In this document: positions 53,119 through 62,795 of the stretch, in pieces
Layout: every line of letters starts with the position of its first letter
Position numbering within the stretch: position 1 is the stretch's first letter
Source: Paracoccus albus
Lineage (GTDB): Bacteria > Pseudomonadota > Alphaproteobacteria > Rhodobacterales > Rhodobacteraceae
Direction: 5' to 3'
DNA: 64,000 nt
Assembly: GCF_027913035.1 (NCBI RefSeq)
Contig: NZ_CP115775.1
Span: 1,674,001-1,738,000 of the forward strand
The notes under the pieces: generated by a model
Seen by the model: only the letters and a program-made list of their open reading frames with translations
Databases searched by the model: none
Told to the model about the DNA's origin: nothing
Translations under genes and position numbers: made by a program

Positions 53119-53594
53119 ACATCGAAACCTTGCGGATGCAGGTCCGCACCGTATCGGCGGTCATCCTTGGGGTGATGCTGCTGGCGCTGACCTGCATCAC
53201 GGTGCTGGATGTAACTGGGCGCTATATCTTCAATGCGCCCCTGCCCGGCGGGACCGAATTGACAGAGCTGCTGGTCATGGGCGTCATCTTTGCCGGCCTG
53301 CCCGCGATCAGTCTGGATGACGGCCACGTCACTGCAGATATTCTCTCACAGCAACTGTCAGATCGAGGCCGCAGCATACAGCTGTTCCTTGCCCGCCTGT
53401 GTGCCGTGATCGCGCTGATCCTCGTCTCTATCGAGATGTGGAAACATGGCGCAAGGCTCAGCAGCTATAACCAGACAACCGTCTTTCTTCACATCCCGGT
53501 GGGCATCATCGCGCAATTCGCAGCCGGGATTTGCGCGACCTCGGCACTGATTGTCGCTGTGCTGGCACTGACGCGCGCGCCGCATGGAAACTAG
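53115..53594 (+). CDS. TRAP transporter small membrane subunit, DctQ type
   Basis: 159 residues, four membrane segments (LGVMLLALTCITVLDVTGRYIF first; LPAISLDDGHVTADIL loop). It starts with GTG at 53115, overlapping the dctP stop (GTGA), so translation is coupled. Confidence 0.88.
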   Translation: MNIETLRMQVRTVSAVILGVMLLALTCITVLDVTGRYIFNAPLPGGTELTELLVMGVIFAGLPAISLDDGHVTADILSQQLSDRGRSIQLFLARLCAVIALILVSIEMWKHGARLSSYNQTTVFLHIPVGIIAQFAAGICATSALIVAVLALTRAPHGN

Positions 53595-53605
53595 GTAGCA
53601 ACCGC

Positions 53606-54892
53606 ATGGACTGGCCGATTGGAACCGCAATTCTGTTCGCGATGCTGTTTGCCGGCATACCCATCGGCTATGCGCTGACGCTTGTCGGCTTTGTCGGGGT
53701 CGCCAGCATTATCGGGATGGACCCGGCACTGGCGATGATCGGGCAGGTCTATGTCGACAGCGGACGAAGCTACACCCTCTCGGTCGTGCCGCTGTTCCTG
53801 CTGATGGGGAATATGATCGTCCAATCGAAGATTGCAGATGAGATTTACGATGCTGCCAATGCCTGGCTGCGCCACCGTAAGGGCGGGTTGGCGATGGCGA
53901 CAGTGGTTGCCTGCGGCGGCTTCGGATCGGTCTGCGGTTCGTCGCTGGCAACTGCTGCGACAATGGGCAAGATCGCCCTGCCCGCCATGCGCCGACACGG
54001 CTATTCCGACCGCTTGGCAACAGGGTCCATCGCGGCGGGCGGCACACTTGGCATCATCATCCCGCCCTCTGTGATCCTTGTGATCTATGGCATCCTGACC
54101 CAGCAGGATATCGGCAAGCTATTCCTCGCCGGGATCATCCCCGGACTGCTTGGGGTCATCGGCTATATGCTGGCCGTTCGCCTGTCACTCATTATAAGCC
54201 GCGAAGAAATCACGCCGCTGTCAAAGCTCAGCCTGACCGAAAGGCTGGTTGCAACGCGCGGCGTCGCGCCTGCACTCGCACTTTTCGCTTTCGTGCTGGG
54301 CGGCATCTATCTGGGCGTTTTCACTGCGACCGAAGCCGCCGGCATGGGCGCAGGCGCGTCGATCCTGCTGACCGCGTTTCGTGGTCGGCTGACGCCGCGG
54401 GCAACGCTGGCAACCCTGTTCGATACGGGCAAAACCACCGCGGTGATGTTCTTTGTCCTGTTCGGTGCACTGTATTTCCTGAACTACGTCAACCTCTCGG
54501 GCCTCTCGACCGATATCCGTGGCTGGGTGCTGGGGCTGGATATGCCGCCCATCGGGGTGATCCTGATGATCATGCTGATGCTGCTGGTGCTGGGCAGCCT
54601 GCTGGAAAGCCTGTCCATGGTCATGCTGGTCACACCGATCCTGTTTCCGATCGTCACCGCACTTGGCTTTGACCCCATCTGGTTCGGCGTGTTTCTTGTC
54701 GTCGCAACAGAGCTGAGCTATATCACCCCGCCGATGGGCATGAATGTCTTTGTGCTGCGCGTGGTGGCCAAGGACGTGCCAATCGGGCAAATCTTCCGGG
54801 GCGTGGTTCCCTTCGTCATTATGGATGTGATACGGCTGATGCTCCTGATCGGCTTCCCCATTCTGGTTCTGCTGATCCCGAACGCGATGTAA
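53606..54892 (+). CDS. TRAP transporter large membrane subunit, DctM type
   Basis: 428 residues with about 12 membrane segments and the motifs SVCGSSLATAATMGKIALPAM and GSIAAGGTLGIIIPPS. The ATG at 53606 lies 11 bases after dctQ. It completes the second full TRAP system of the window. Confidence 0.92.
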   Translation: MDWPIGTAILFAMLFAGIPIGYALTLVGFVGVASIIGMDPALAMIGQVYVDSGRSYTLSVVPLFLLMGNMIVQSKIADEIYDAANAWLRHRKGGLAMATVVACGGFGSVCGSSLATAATMGKIALPAMRRHGYSDRLATGSIAAGGTLGIIIPPSVILVIYGILTQQDIGKLFLAGIIPGLLGVIGYMLAVRLSLIISREEITPLSKLSLTERLVATRGVAPALALFAFVLGGIYLGVFTATEAAGMGAGASILLTAFRGRLTPRATLATLFDTGKTTAVMFFVLFGALYFLNYVNLSGLSTDIRGWVLGLDMPPIGVILMIMLMLLVLGSLLESLSMVMLVTPILFPIVTALGFDPIWFGVFLVVATELSYITPPMGMNVFVLRVVAKDVPIGQIFRGVVPFVIMDVIRLMLLIGFPILVLLIPNAM

Positions 54893-54901
54893 GGGCGTGG
54901 C

Positions 54902-55351
54902 GTGCACGAAGCGAGTTCCGAGAAGGCCGGTTTTCTGGACAACTACACTCTGTTCCTGATGGCCGTCGCGAGCGCGAAGGTCAGCAAGAGCTTTCACGAA
55001 ATCGCTGCAGCACAGGGCCTGTCCGTCGCCGAATGGCGGGTGCTCGCCTGCCTGCATGATCTGGGAACGGCGACGGTCTCTGAACTGTCGCGCCTGTCCT
55101 TGCTGGAGCAATCGCGCCTGACCCATCTGATCGGCCGCATTCAGACCCGCGGCCTTGTCAGGCGTTACCGCGACAGTAAGAACCGCAGAAGCGTGCAGGT
55201 GAAACTGACGCCTGAAGGGGCAGAGCTTGCAGCGAACCTTGTCCACCAGGCCAAAGAGCATGAGCGCCGCGCCGTCATCGAACGCCTTGGCAAGGCAGAT
55301 ACCGAACGGCTGCACAGATTGCTGCGCAAACTGATGGAAAAGCCGGCCTGA
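54902..55351 (+). CDS. MarR family transcriptional regulator
   Basis: 149 residues. The winged helix (ATVSELSRLSLLEQSRLTHLIGRIQTRGLVRRYRD) and wing (KNRRSVQVKLTPEG) are clear. It starts with GTG at 54902, nine bases after dctM, so it is in the TRAP operon. It is convergent with the anthraniloyl-CoA operon. Candidate targets are the divergent site at 51999-52023 and the site at 62658-62678. Confidence 0.87.
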   Translation: MHEASSEKAGFLDNYTLFLMAVASAKVSKSFHEIAAAQGLSVAEWRVLACLHDLGTATVSELSRLSLLEQSRLTHLIGRIQTRGLVRRYRDSKNRRSVQVKLTPEGAELAANLVHQAKEHERRAVIERLGKADTERLHRLLRKLMEKPA

Positions 55352-55362
55352 AGGCCCCGTTC

Positions 55363-55388
55363 AAGCTGACGCAGCCCCGCCGCAGCTT
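55363..55388. terminator. Weak stem-loop between convergent MarR and RidA genes
   Basis: AAGCTG and CAGCTT form a 6-base stem around a 14-base GC-rich loop. Position fits a shared terminator; there is no T-run. Confidence 0.3.
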
Positions 55389-55394
55389 ATCGGA

Positions 55395-55793
55395 TCAATC
55401 CGGGATGATCGCTGTTGCTTCAATCTCGACCTTGGCACGATCCTCGACCAGGGCAACCACCTGAACAAGCGCCATCGCCGGATAGGATTTGCCGATGGTA
55501 TTCCGATATGCTTGTCCGATCTGCTTGAGCGACGACAGATATTCAGCCTTGTCGGTCACATACCAGGTCAGCCGAACAAGATGTTCCGGTCGCGCTCCAG
55601 CCTCTGCCAAAATCGCGACGATGCTGGACAGCGCTGCCTCCACCTGACTGGCGAAATCGTCCGTCTCGAACTCTTGCTCGGCGTTCCATCCGACGACGCC
55701 ACCGGTAAAGACCATTCTTCCCGATGCGGCAATGCCGTTCGAATAGCCCGGCGTCGCCTTCCAGCCCCTGGGGTGCAGCACCTCATGTATCAT
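55395..55793 (-). CDS. RidA/YjgF family enamine/imine deaminase
   Basis: 132 residues. The pattern GYSNGIAASGRMVFTGGVVGWN is typical, and the substrate-binding Arg lies in LVRLTWYV. These proteins hydrolyse enamines and imines to ketones and ammonia. As the last gene of the anthraniloyl-CoA operon (11-base overlap with the thioesterase), it could release ammonia from the 2-amino-cyclohexene-type CoA intermediates made by the monooxygenase/reductase. Confidence 0.85.
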   Translation of the reverse strand: MIHEVLHPRGWKATPGYSNGIAASGRMVFTGGVVGWNAEQEFETDDFASQVEAALSSIVAILAEAGARPEHLVRLTWYVTDKAEYLSSLKQIGQAYRNTIGKSYPAMALVQVVALVEDRAKVEIEATAIIPD

Positions 55794-56202
55794 CGGTCAG
55801 CTCCTTGAATTCGATAAGTTTGTCCCGCACCTCGTCTGGCCATGGCGTGGCTTTGCCGCCATTGCTGATCCAGACGATTGTCGATGTCGCACGCACACGT
55901 TCCTGCCGATCCGCATGGGCCAGAAGGTCCAGCGTCGCACTGGATGTTCCGACGTTCTGAATCCGCAGGCTGAAATCGAGCATATCGCCGAGTCGCGACG
56001 GCGCGCTGAATGTGGCCTCAATCCTGACGGTCGGAACGCCCGTACCCTCTTCCATATGCATCCGGCGAAACGGATAACCGACGACTTCGGCAAAGAAGTT
56101 CTCCACCACCGAATTCGTCATCTCGAAATAGCGGGGGTAGAAGACGATGCCCGCCGGGTCGCAGTGATTGAATTCAACCTGAATGAAACGGTGATAGCTC
56201 AT
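55783..56202 (-). CDS. Acyl-CoA thioesterase, 4-hydroxybenzoyl-CoA thioesterase type
   Basis: 139 residues, hot-dog fold. The motif [17 protein letters not shown] carries the catalytic Asp15, as in the Pseudomonas 4-hydroxybenzoyl-CoA thioesterase. It hydrolyses an aromatic or alicyclic acyl-CoA, perhaps to free CoA from dead-end intermediates. It overlaps both neighbours (ATGA with the dehydrogenase; 11 bases with ridA). Confidence 0.87.
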   Translation of the reverse strand: MSYHRFIQVEFNHCDPAGIVFYPRYFEMTNSVVENFFAEVVGYPFRRMHMEEGTGVPTVRIEATFSAPSRLGDMLDFSLRIQNVGTSSATLDLLAHADRQERVRATSTIVWISNGGKATPWPDEVRDKLIEFKELTDDT

Positions 56203-57323
56203 GACATCACACTGCGCGCGATCACCAAACGCTGAACATCGCTTGCACCTTCATAGATGCGCAAGGCACGAATATCGCGGTAGAGTTCTTCGACCTTGAC
56301 GCCGTGACGCACGCCATCGCCGCCATGCAGCTGGACGGCCATATCAATGACCTCCTGTGCAGCCTCCGTCGCATAAAGCTTGGCCATCGCGGCTTCACGG
56401 CTGATCCGGGCCGCACCCTGATCCTTGGTCCAGGCAGCGCGATAGACCAGCAAGGCAGCCGCATCGATCTTCAGCGCCATATCGGCCAGATGCCCCTGCA
56501 CCATCTGAAGCGAAGCCAGCGCCTCCCCCTGGATCTCGCGGCCTGCCGTCCGCGCAAGTGCCTCGTCAAAAGCGCGCCGCGCCATGCCAAGTGCCGCCGC
56601 CCCGACCGTGGGCCGGAAGACATCCAGAACCGACATCGCCAGCTTGAAACCTTCGCCCGCTTTCCCGATCAGCGCCGAATCCGGCAAGAACATGTCGTCC
56701 ATACGCAACGTGGCAAGCGGATGCGGCGCGATCACCTCAATCCGTTCCGCTATCGACAGCCCTTCACTATCGGCCGGCATCAGGAAGGCGGACAGACCGC
56801 GCGCGCCCGGCGCCTCTCCGGTTCGGGCGAAAACAACGTAAAGATCGGCAATTCCGCCATTGGAAATATAGGTCTTCTCGCCATTCAGCCGATAACCCCC
56901 ATCCACCTTTTCAGCAGTCGTCGCGGTTGCCGCAACGTCTGATCCCGATCCCGGCTCCGTCAGCGCAAATGCCGAAATCGCCGCGCCTGAACGGGTTTTA
57001 TCAAGCCATTGCCGCTGCTCCGCAGTGCCAAAAAGGCTGATCGCACCCATGCCCAGCCCCTGCATCGCGAAGGAAAAATCGGCAAGTGCATCATGCCGGG
57101 CCAATGTCTCGCGGATAAGGCAAAGCGAACGCACATCAATCTTGTCGCCACCCGAATGTTGCAGCCAGCCGGCCTTGCCCATTGCGGCCACCATACCCCG
57201 GCAGGCATCATCGACATCGCTATGATCGACCGGCAGGTTCCTGTCGGCCCAGGCATCCAGCCCCTCGGCCAACTCACGATGGCGAGCCTCGAAAAACGGC
57301 CAGTCCAGAAAGCTACGATCCAT
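56199..57323 (-). CDS. Acyl-CoA dehydrogenase
   Basis: 374 residues. FAD/acyl-CoA motifs are [11 protein letters not shown] and [10 protein letters not shown]; the C-terminal [14 protein letters not shown] contains the catalytic Glu position. It makes an alpha,beta-double bond in an acyl-CoA and passes electrons to ETF. It is the second such enzyme in the operon, so the pathway has at least two dehydrogenation steps. It lies 53 bases after the enoyl-CoA hydratase gene, across a strong palindrome. Confidence 0.88.
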   Translation of the reverse strand: MDRSFLDWPFFEARHRELAEGLDAWADRNLPVDHSDVDDACRGMVAAMGKAGWLQHSGGDKIDVRSLCLIRETLARHDALADFSFAMQGLGMGAISLFGTAEQRQWLDKTRSGAAISAFALTEPGSGSDVAATATTAEKVDGGYRLNGEKTYISNGGIADLYVVFARTGEAPGARGLSAFLMPADSEGLSIAERIEVIAPHPLATLRMDDMFLPDSALIGKAGEGFKLAMSVLDVFRPTVGAAALGMARRAFDEALARTAGREIQGEALASLQMVQGHLADMALKIDAAALLVYRAAWTKDQGAARISREAAMAKLYATEAAQEVIDMAVQLHGGDGVRHGVKVEELYRDIRALRIYEGASDVQRLVIARSVMS

Positions 57324-57351
57324 TCTTCTTCACCCCAATACCCCAGGGGGT

Positions 57352-57369
57352 CCGGGGGCTGGCCCCCGG
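57352..57369. repeat. Perfect GC palindrome between hydratase and dehydrogenase genes
   Basis: CCGGGGGC-TG-GCCCCCGG, 8-base arms. Such G/C-run palindromes recur in intergenic DNA of Rhodobacterales and resemble REP elements; here it may stabilise or process the operon mRNA. Confidence 0.5.
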
Positions 57370-57376
57370 CCCTGCA

Positions 57377-58189
57377 TCAGTTACCTTCGAAAACCGGCTT
57401 TTCCTTCGCCACGAAAGCGCGATAGGCCCGCTCAAAATCGCGGGTCTGCATACAAATGGCCTGCGCCTGCGCTTCGGCCTCAATCGCCTGTTCCAGACCC
57501 ATGTTCCATTCCTGGTTCAGCTGGGTCTTGGTAATGCCATGTGCGAATGTCGGGCCGGCAGCGATCCGATGCGCCAGCCTCAGCGCCTCGTCCTCCAGGG
57601 CATCGGTCGCGTGCAGAGCATTCCAGAACCCCCAACGCTCGCCCTCATCCGCGCTCATGACACGGCCCGTATAAAGCAGATCAGCCGCCCTGCCCTGACC
57701 GATGATCCGCGGCAGCATGGCGCAAGCCCCCATGTCACAGCCGGCCAGACCGACCCGCGTGAACAGAAAGGCGCATTTCGCATCCGGCGTCGCCAGCCGC
57801 AGGTCCGAGGCCATTGCGATGATCGCGCCCGCGCCGACGCAGATACCATCGACCGACGCAATAATGGGCTTGCCGCATCCGATCATCGCCTTGACCAGAT
57901 CACCCGTCATGCGGGTGAATTCCAGCAGACCCCTCATATCCATCCCGACCAAGGGGCCGATAATGTCATGCACATCCCCGCCCGAGCAGAAATTTCCGCC
58001 GTTCGAGGCAAAGACCACCACGTCGATATCGCTGGCATAGACAAGCGCGCGGAACGTGTCGCGCAACTCGGCATAGCTGTCGAAGGTTAGCGGATTCTTC
58101 CGGTCCGGCCGGTCCAGACGGATGATCGCGACGCGGTCGCGCACCTCCCAGAGGAAGTGCCGGGGTTTAATCCCTGCCATCTCGGTCAT
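57377..58189 (-). CDS. Enoyl-CoA hydratase/isomerase family protein
   Basis: 270 residues, crotonase fold. The oxyanion-hole stretches [14 protein letters not shown] and [17 protein letters not shown] are present. It hydrates or rearranges the CoA-bound ring or chain intermediates after anthraniloyl-CoA reduction. A GGAGGA site precedes the ATG at 58189. The family is broad (hydratases, isomerases, ring hydrolases), so the exact step is open. Confidence 0.88.
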   Translation of the reverse strand: MTEMAGIKPRHFLWEVRDRVAIIRLDRPDRKNPLTFDSYAELRDTFRALVYASDIDVVVFASNGGNFCSGGDVHDIIGPLVGMDMRGLLEFTRMTGDLVKAMIGCGKPIIASVDGICVGAGAIIAMASDLRLATPDAKCAFLFTRVGLAGCDMGACAMLPRIIGQGRAADLLYTGRVMSADEGERWGFWNALHATDALEDEALRLAHRIAAGPTFAHGITKTQLNQEWNMGLEQAIEAEAQAQAICMQTRDFERAYRAFVAKEKPVFEGN

Positions 58190-58228
58190 GTCATTCCTCC
58201 TGTCAGGATCATTACTGAACAACGCATG

Positions 58229-58969
58229 TCAGACCTCACCGCCCGCGATTGCGATTGCCTGTCCGTTCACTGCAGCAGCGCCTTCGCTACACAACCACAA
58301 TGCAGCCGCACTGACCTCCTCCGGTTGAACCAACCTGCCCTGCGGGTTTGTCGCCGTCAGCGCCTTCATTGCAGCCTCACGTTCGCCACCGGTCTTTTCC
58401 ATAATGTTGGCAATGGAGCGCTCTGTCATTTCGGTGTCCAGAAAACCGGGACACAACGCGTTGGCCGTAATGTCACGCTTTGCGATTTCCAGTGCCAGAC
58501 TGCGGATCATGCCGATCACACCATGCTTCGCGCCAGCGTAAGGCGCGACATAGCGATAGCCCTTCAGCCCGGCAGTCGAGGCGACCGCAATCAGCCGCCC
58601 CCAGCCGGGCATCTGGATCAGCCCTTCGCGCAATGTCAGGAATGTGCCCGTCAGATTGACCGACAGCATCGCATTCCAGTGATCCAGATCGACGCGGTGA
58701 AACGGTGCGCTGTCTGATGCACCCGCATTGGCGATGACGATGTCACAGGTTCCGGCCTCGGCGAACATTGCCTTGACGCTCGCCTCATCCGTCACATCCG
58801 CAGTCACCGCGCGCGCGCCAGGCAGGGCTGAGGCGACAGCTTCCAGCGGCTCGACCCGGCGGCCGGTGATGACCACACGCGCACCGGCACGGCTGAAGGC
58901 CCGTGCCAGTTCCGCGCCGACACCCGTCCCGCCGCCGGTAATCAGAACCTGTTTCCCCGATAGCGACAT
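58229..58969 (-). CDS. Short-chain dehydrogenase, 3-hydroxyacyl-CoA dehydrogenase-like
   Basis: 246 residues with intact catalytic residues: cofactor loop TGGGTGVG, NAGAS, Ser in VASTAG and APYAGAK with Tyr and Lys. Close in layout to 3-hydroxybutyrate/3-hydroxyacyl-CoA dehydrogenases. It fits the alcohol-to-ketone step of the beta-oxidation-like sequence. It lies 39 bases ahead of the hydratase gene and 8 bases after the glutaryl-CoA dehydrogenase-like gene. Confidence 0.87.
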   Translation of the reverse strand: MSLSGKQVLITGGGTGVGAELARAFSRAGARVVITGRRVEPLEAVASALPGARAVTADVTDEASVKAMFAEAGTCDIVIANAGASDSAPFHRVDLDHWNAMLSVNLTGTFLTLREGLIQMPGWGRLIAVASTAGLKGYRYVAPYAGAKHGVIGMIRSLALEIAKRDITANALCPGFLDTEMTERSIANIMEKTGGEREAAMKALTATNPQGRLVQPEEVSAAALWLCSEGAAAVNGQAIAIAGGEV

Positions 58970-58977
58970 AGCCTGCC

Positions 58978-60165
58978 TCAGAAAAACGCCTGCAACCCGG
59001 TCTGCGCCCGACCGAGGATGAGCGCGTGAACGTCATGGGCACCTTCATAGGTATTCACCGTCTCAAGGTTGCACATGTGACGGAAGACCGGGAATTCGTC
59101 CGAAATGCCGTTGCCGCCATGCATATCCCGCGCCATCCGCGCGATATCGAGCGCCTTGCCGCAATTGTTCCGCTTGATGATAGAGATCATCTCGGGCGCC
59201 ATCTTGCCCTCTTCGAACAGCCGGCCCACACGCAGCGCGGCCTGAAGGCCAAGGGAGATTTCGGTCATCATATCGGCCAGCTTCTTCTGGAAAAGCTGCG
59301 TCTGCGCCAGCGGCTTGTTGAATTGCTTGCGGTCCAGCCCATATTGCCGCGCCGCGTGCCAGCAGGCCTCTGCCGCGCCCATGGAGCCCCAGGCGATGCC
59401 GTAGCGCGCGCGGTTCAGACAGCCGAACGGACCGGCCAGCCCCTCAATCTCGGGGAACATGGCGCTTTCCGGCACCTCGACATTATCCATAACGATTTCG
59501 CCGGTGATCGAGGCGCGCAGGCTCAGCTTGCCTTCGATCTTCGGTGCGGACAGCCCTTTCATGCCCTTTTCCAGCACGAAACCGCGGATTTTATTGTCAT
59601 GCGCTTCGGATTTGGCCCAGACGACGAACACATCGGCAATAGGAGAGTTCGAGATCCACATCTTCGAGCCGTTCAGGACATAGCCCCCATCCGTCTTTTT
59701 GGCCCGCGTTTTCATGCCCCCCGGATCAGAACCTGCATCGGGCTCGGTCAGGCCAAAACAGCCGATCCACTCGCCCGAGGCCAGCTTCGGCAGGTATTTC
59801 TTCTTCTGCTCTTCCGAGCCATAGGCATTGATCGGATGAATCACCAGCGAGGACTGCACGGACATCATCGAGCGGTAGCCGCTATCCACGCGCTCGACCT
59901 CACGCGCGACAAGACCGTAAGACACATAACCCGCACCGATCCCGCCATATTCTTCCGGCAGCGTGACACCAAGCAGCCCCAACTCTCCCATTTCACTAAA
60001 GATCGCGGGATCGGTGTTTTCGTTCCGAAACGCCTCACGCACACGCGGTTGCAGCTTTGATTGCGCATAGGCGTTTGCGGTGTCGCGGATCATCCGCTCT
60101 TCCTCGGTCAGCTGCTGCTCTAGCAGAAACGGGTCATCCCACACGAGCTTGTTGCTGTCTTTCAT
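58978..60165 (-). CDS. Acyl-CoA dehydrogenase of the glutaryl-CoA dehydrogenase type
   Basis: 395 residues. It carries glutaryl-CoA dehydrogenase marks: [34 protein letters not shown], and the C-terminal [17 protein letters not shown] with the catalytic Glu. It would oxidise and decarboxylate glutaryl-CoA to crotonyl-CoA, a plausible late step of ring degradation, or act on a ring acyl-CoA. The second ATG (60165) is chosen because the GAGGA site abuts the first ATG at 60171. Confidence 0.88.
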   Translation of the reverse strand: MKDSNKLVWDDPFLLEQQLTEEERMIRDTANAYAQSKLQPRVREAFRNENTDPAIFSEMGELGLLGVTLPEEYGGIGAGYVSYGLVAREVERVDSGYRSMMSVQSSLVIHPINAYGSEEQKKKYLPKLASGEWIGCFGLTEPDAGSDPGGMKTRAKKTDGGYVLNGSKMWISNSPIADVFVVWAKSEAHDNKIRGFVLEKGMKGLSAPKIEGKLSLRASITGEIVMDNVEVPESAMFPEIEGLAGPFGCLNRARYGIAWGSMGAAEACWHAARQYGLDRKQFNKPLAQTQLFQKKLADMMTEISLGLQAALRVGRLFEEGKMAPEMISIIKRNNCGKALDIARMARDMHGGNGISDEFPVFRHMCNLETVNTYEGAHDVHALILGRAQTGLQAFF

Positions 60166-60240
60166 GGTCATTCCTCTTTTCTCACGGTCAGTCTGACCCG
60201 GTTTGTCACTGTCGGCAGCGCAGAGCCAGCGTTTTCCAGC

Positions 60241-62589
60241 CTAACCGCGCATATGGCGGCCCGGCGCAGCTTTTCGCTGTAATTCTAGCAACTTCTCTCG
60301 CGATTTTTCGGCCTCTCGGAAGGCTTGCATCGCCCCGCTGATATATTGCTTCGGCCAGGACTTCTTGTTCAGAGCCCCATACCAGGCAGCCGCCTGATTG
60401 GCGAAGAAAGGGTTCCACAGGTGGGGGCGACCGACGGCCACCAGATCGGCGCGCCGGGTGTGCAGGATGGTGTTGACCTGCGCGGCCTCGGTAATCGCGC
60501 CGACAGCCATCGTCGCTATTTTCGGGACGTTCCGGACAGCTTCGGCCAGATGGGTCTGGAACATGCGACCATAAACAGGTTCCTGATCCGGCACTGTCTG
60601 GCCCGCCGATACGTCAATCAGGTCGCAGCCAGCGTCGCGGAACGCCTCGGCAATGGCCAGCAAGTCGTCCTCGGTCAGGCCGCCCTCTTTCCAGTCGGTA
60701 CCGGACACACGCACCGACATCGGCCGATCCTCGGGCCAGACGGCCCTCATCGCCTCGAACACCTCCAACGGATAGCGCACACGGTTTTCAAGGCTGCCGC
60801 CATACTCGTCGCTGCGTTGGTTGGTCAGTGGCGACAGGAAGGAAGCCAGCAGATAGCCATGCGCACAATGCAGTTCCAGCATGTCAAACCCGGCCCGCGC
60901 AGCGCGTTCGGTCGCCTGTACGAACTCGGCCTTGACACGGTCCATGCCGGCGCGGTCAAGCTCCGCCGGGACCTGACTTTCACCCTCGAACCAAGGGATC
61001 GCCGAAGCAGAGACAAGCGGCCAGTTCGCGCCTTCATCCGCAATCGGATGATCCGCCGCCTCCCAGCCAAGCTGGGTAGAGCCCTTGCGCCCCGCATGAC
61101 CCAACTGCATCGCGACCTTGGCACCGGTATTGTCATGAATGAAATCCACGATTTCTTTCCAACGCCGCTCATGCTCATCGGTCCACATGCCCGGACAGCC
61201 TTCGGTGATGCGGGCATCGGCGGAAGGACAGGTCATCTCGGTATAGATCAGCCCCATGCCACCCGTCGCATGCCCGCAATAATGCACCTTCAGCCAATCT
61301 GTGGGATTGCCGTCCTTATCTGCGCTGTATTGCGCCATTGGCGACATCACCACCCGGTTCATGACCTCCATCCCGCGCAGCTTGAAGCGAGAGAACATCG
61401 GCGTCGGCCGCGTCTCGCGCAGATCCTCGCCGGTTTCGCGCAGATGGCGGGCATACCATTCGTCATCTGCCCTGCGCACGAATTCCGGGTCGCGCACGAT
61501 CAGATTGTCATATGTGATCGACTTGGCCCGGCACATGACGACCATGGCGAACTGATACGGCTCCATATCCCATGACCGGTTCATGTGTTCGAACCACGCC
61601 AGCGAGACGTCGGCATTGTGCTGAATAATCTGGCACGGGGTGCGGCGCGCGTCGTCATAAGCCTGAAACGCCGCCTGCACATCGGTTTCTGCATGTTCCA
61701 GCAACGCATCCGACAGCGCGATTGCACATTCCATGGCCAGCTTTGTGCCTGACCCGATAGAGAAATGCGCGCTCGCCTTCGCGTCACCCAGGATAACGAT
61801 ATTATCAACAAACCAGTTTTCGCAGAACACCCGCGGAAAGTTGCGCCAGTTCGACCGGTTCAGCAGCAGGGGATGACCGTCCAACTCTTCGGCAAAGATC
61901 TTCTCAAGCTTCGCCTTGGAGCCTTCCTCGTCATATTCCTCGAAACCGTGAGCCTGCCAGGTTTCCTCATCCATCTCGAACACCCAGGTCGAGCGGTCGT
62001 CCTGATACTGATAGCAATGCGCGACCATCGGGCCGTGCTCTGTCTCGCGGAAGAAATAGTTGAACTCATCCATCGGCCGGCTGGAGCCCATCCAGCAGAA
62101 ACGGTTCGACTTCCACACCGTGCTCGGCTGGAAACCTTCCTTGTAATATTCACGGATCGCAGAGTTGATGCCATCCCCCGCAACAATCACATCGGAATCG
62201 GCAAAGCGGGTTTTCAGGTTTTCCGGCCTGATCTCTACCCCGAACTCCATCTTCACGCCCAGTTCGGCGCAACGATCCTGTAAAATCGTCAGCAAGGTTT
62301 GACGAGAGGTGCCGCAGAAGCCGTTGCCCCCACAGCGCATTTCCTGCCCCTTGAAATGAACGGCAACGTCATCCCAATAGGCGAATTTGTCGCGGATACG
62401 TTCGAATACCGGCTTATCGCGGTTCAGGAATTCATCCAGCGTTTCATCCGAAAACACGACGCCGAAGCCGAAAGTGTCATCACGCTGGTTGCGCTCATAA
62501 ACCTCGACCTCCCAGTCGGGACGCGCCTTCTTCGTCAGAAGTGCCGTATAAAGCCCGCCAGGTCCGCCACCTATCACCGTGATTTTCAA
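60241..62589 (-). CDS. Anthraniloyl-CoA (2-aminobenzoyl-CoA) monooxygenase/reductase
   Basis: 782 residues, a fusion. Residues 1-390 are a flavin monooxygenase like salicylate hydroxylases (KITVIGGGPGGLY, VAGDGINSAIR, VILGDAKASAHFS). Residues about 395-780 are an old-yellow-enzyme type reductase (VMSPMAQYSA, QLGHAGRKGS, LHCAHGYLLASFLSPLTN). This fusion is known for 2-aminobenzoyl-CoA monooxygenase/reductase and salicylyl-CoA hydroxylase: it hydroxylates and then reduces the ring. RidA and beta-oxidation genes downstream favour anthraniloyl-CoA. The TTG at 62589 is the likely start: CAGGAG stands six bases upstream, and the protein then begins at the FAD motif. An ATG 48 bases earlier is the alternative. 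Confidence 0.88.
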   Translation of the reverse strand: MKITVIGGGPGGLYTALLTKKARPDWEVEVYERNQRDDTFGFGVVFSDETLDEFLNRDKPVFERIRDKFAYWDDVAVHFKGQEMRCGGNGFCGTSRQTLLTILQDRCAELGVKMEFGVEIRPENLKTRFADSDVIVAGDGINSAIREYYKEGFQPSTVWKSNRFCWMGSSRPMDEFNYFFRETEHGPMVAHCYQYQDDRSTWVFEMDEETWQAHGFEEYDEEGSKAKLEKIFAEELDGHPLLLNRSNWRNFPRVFCENWFVDNIVILGDAKASAHFSIGSGTKLAMECAIALSDALLEHAETDVQAAFQAYDDARRTPCQIIQHNADVSLAWFEHMNRSWDMEPYQFAMVVMCRAKSITYDNLIVRDPEFVRRADDEWYARHLRETGEDLRETRPTPMFSRFKLRGMEVMNRVVMSPMAQYSADKDGNPTDWLKVHYCGHATGGMGLIYTEMTCPSADARITEGCPGMWTDEHERRWKEIVDFIHDNTGAKVAMQLGHAGRKGSTQLGWEAADHPIADEGANWPLVSASAIPWFEGESQVPAELDRAGMDRVKAEFVQATERAARAGFDMLELHCAHGYLLASFLSPLTNQRSDEYGGSLENRVRYPLEVFEAMRAVWPEDRPMSVRVSGTDWKEGGLTEDDLLAIAEAFRDAGCDLIDVSAGQTVPDQEPVYGRMFQTHLAEAVRNVPKIATMAVGAITEAAQVNTILHTRRADLVAVGRPHLWNPFFANQAAAWYGALNKKSWPKQYISGAMQAFREAEKSREKLLELQRKAAPGRHMRG

Positions 62590-62657
62590 AGCCGTCTCCT
62601 GCGAATCGAACAACCAGCACTTCGCAAGACGTACCACATTCGGGCTTCTATTTTAAG

Positions 62658-62678
62658 TTCAAAATATCTGATTTTGAA
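62658..62678. promoter_or_regulatory. Inverted repeat upstream of the anthraniloyl-CoA operon
   Basis: TTCAAAAT-ATCTG-ATTTTGAA, perfect 8-base arms, next to a possible minus-strand -10 box (TAAAAT, 62650-62655). The longest perfect operator-like repeat in the window; a MarR protein is the likely binder. Confidence 0.6.
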
Positions 62679-62730
62679 ATTTTCTGCCTTGGCATTAACC
62701 TCTCAGACCGGACCGCCCGCCAACTACGCA

Positions 62731-62768
62731 AGAAAAAACCCCGGCCGCATTACTGCTTTGCCGGGGTT
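62731..62768 (-). terminator. Rho-independent terminator after the DUF1127 gene
   Basis: On the minus strand AACCCCGGC and GCCGGGGTT form a 9-base stem followed by a T-rich run (TTTTTTCT). It ends the DUF1127 transcript before the anthraniloyl-CoA operon promoter. Confidence 0.8.
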
Positions 62769-62795
62769 CGGTTTGGTTTCGCCGAGGCGTCTTGT

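Noticed and set aside
57352..57369. Rho-independent terminator inside the anthraniloyl-CoA operon
   Set aside because: The stem is strong but the loop is only two bases and no T-run follows; it is more likely a REP-like element.
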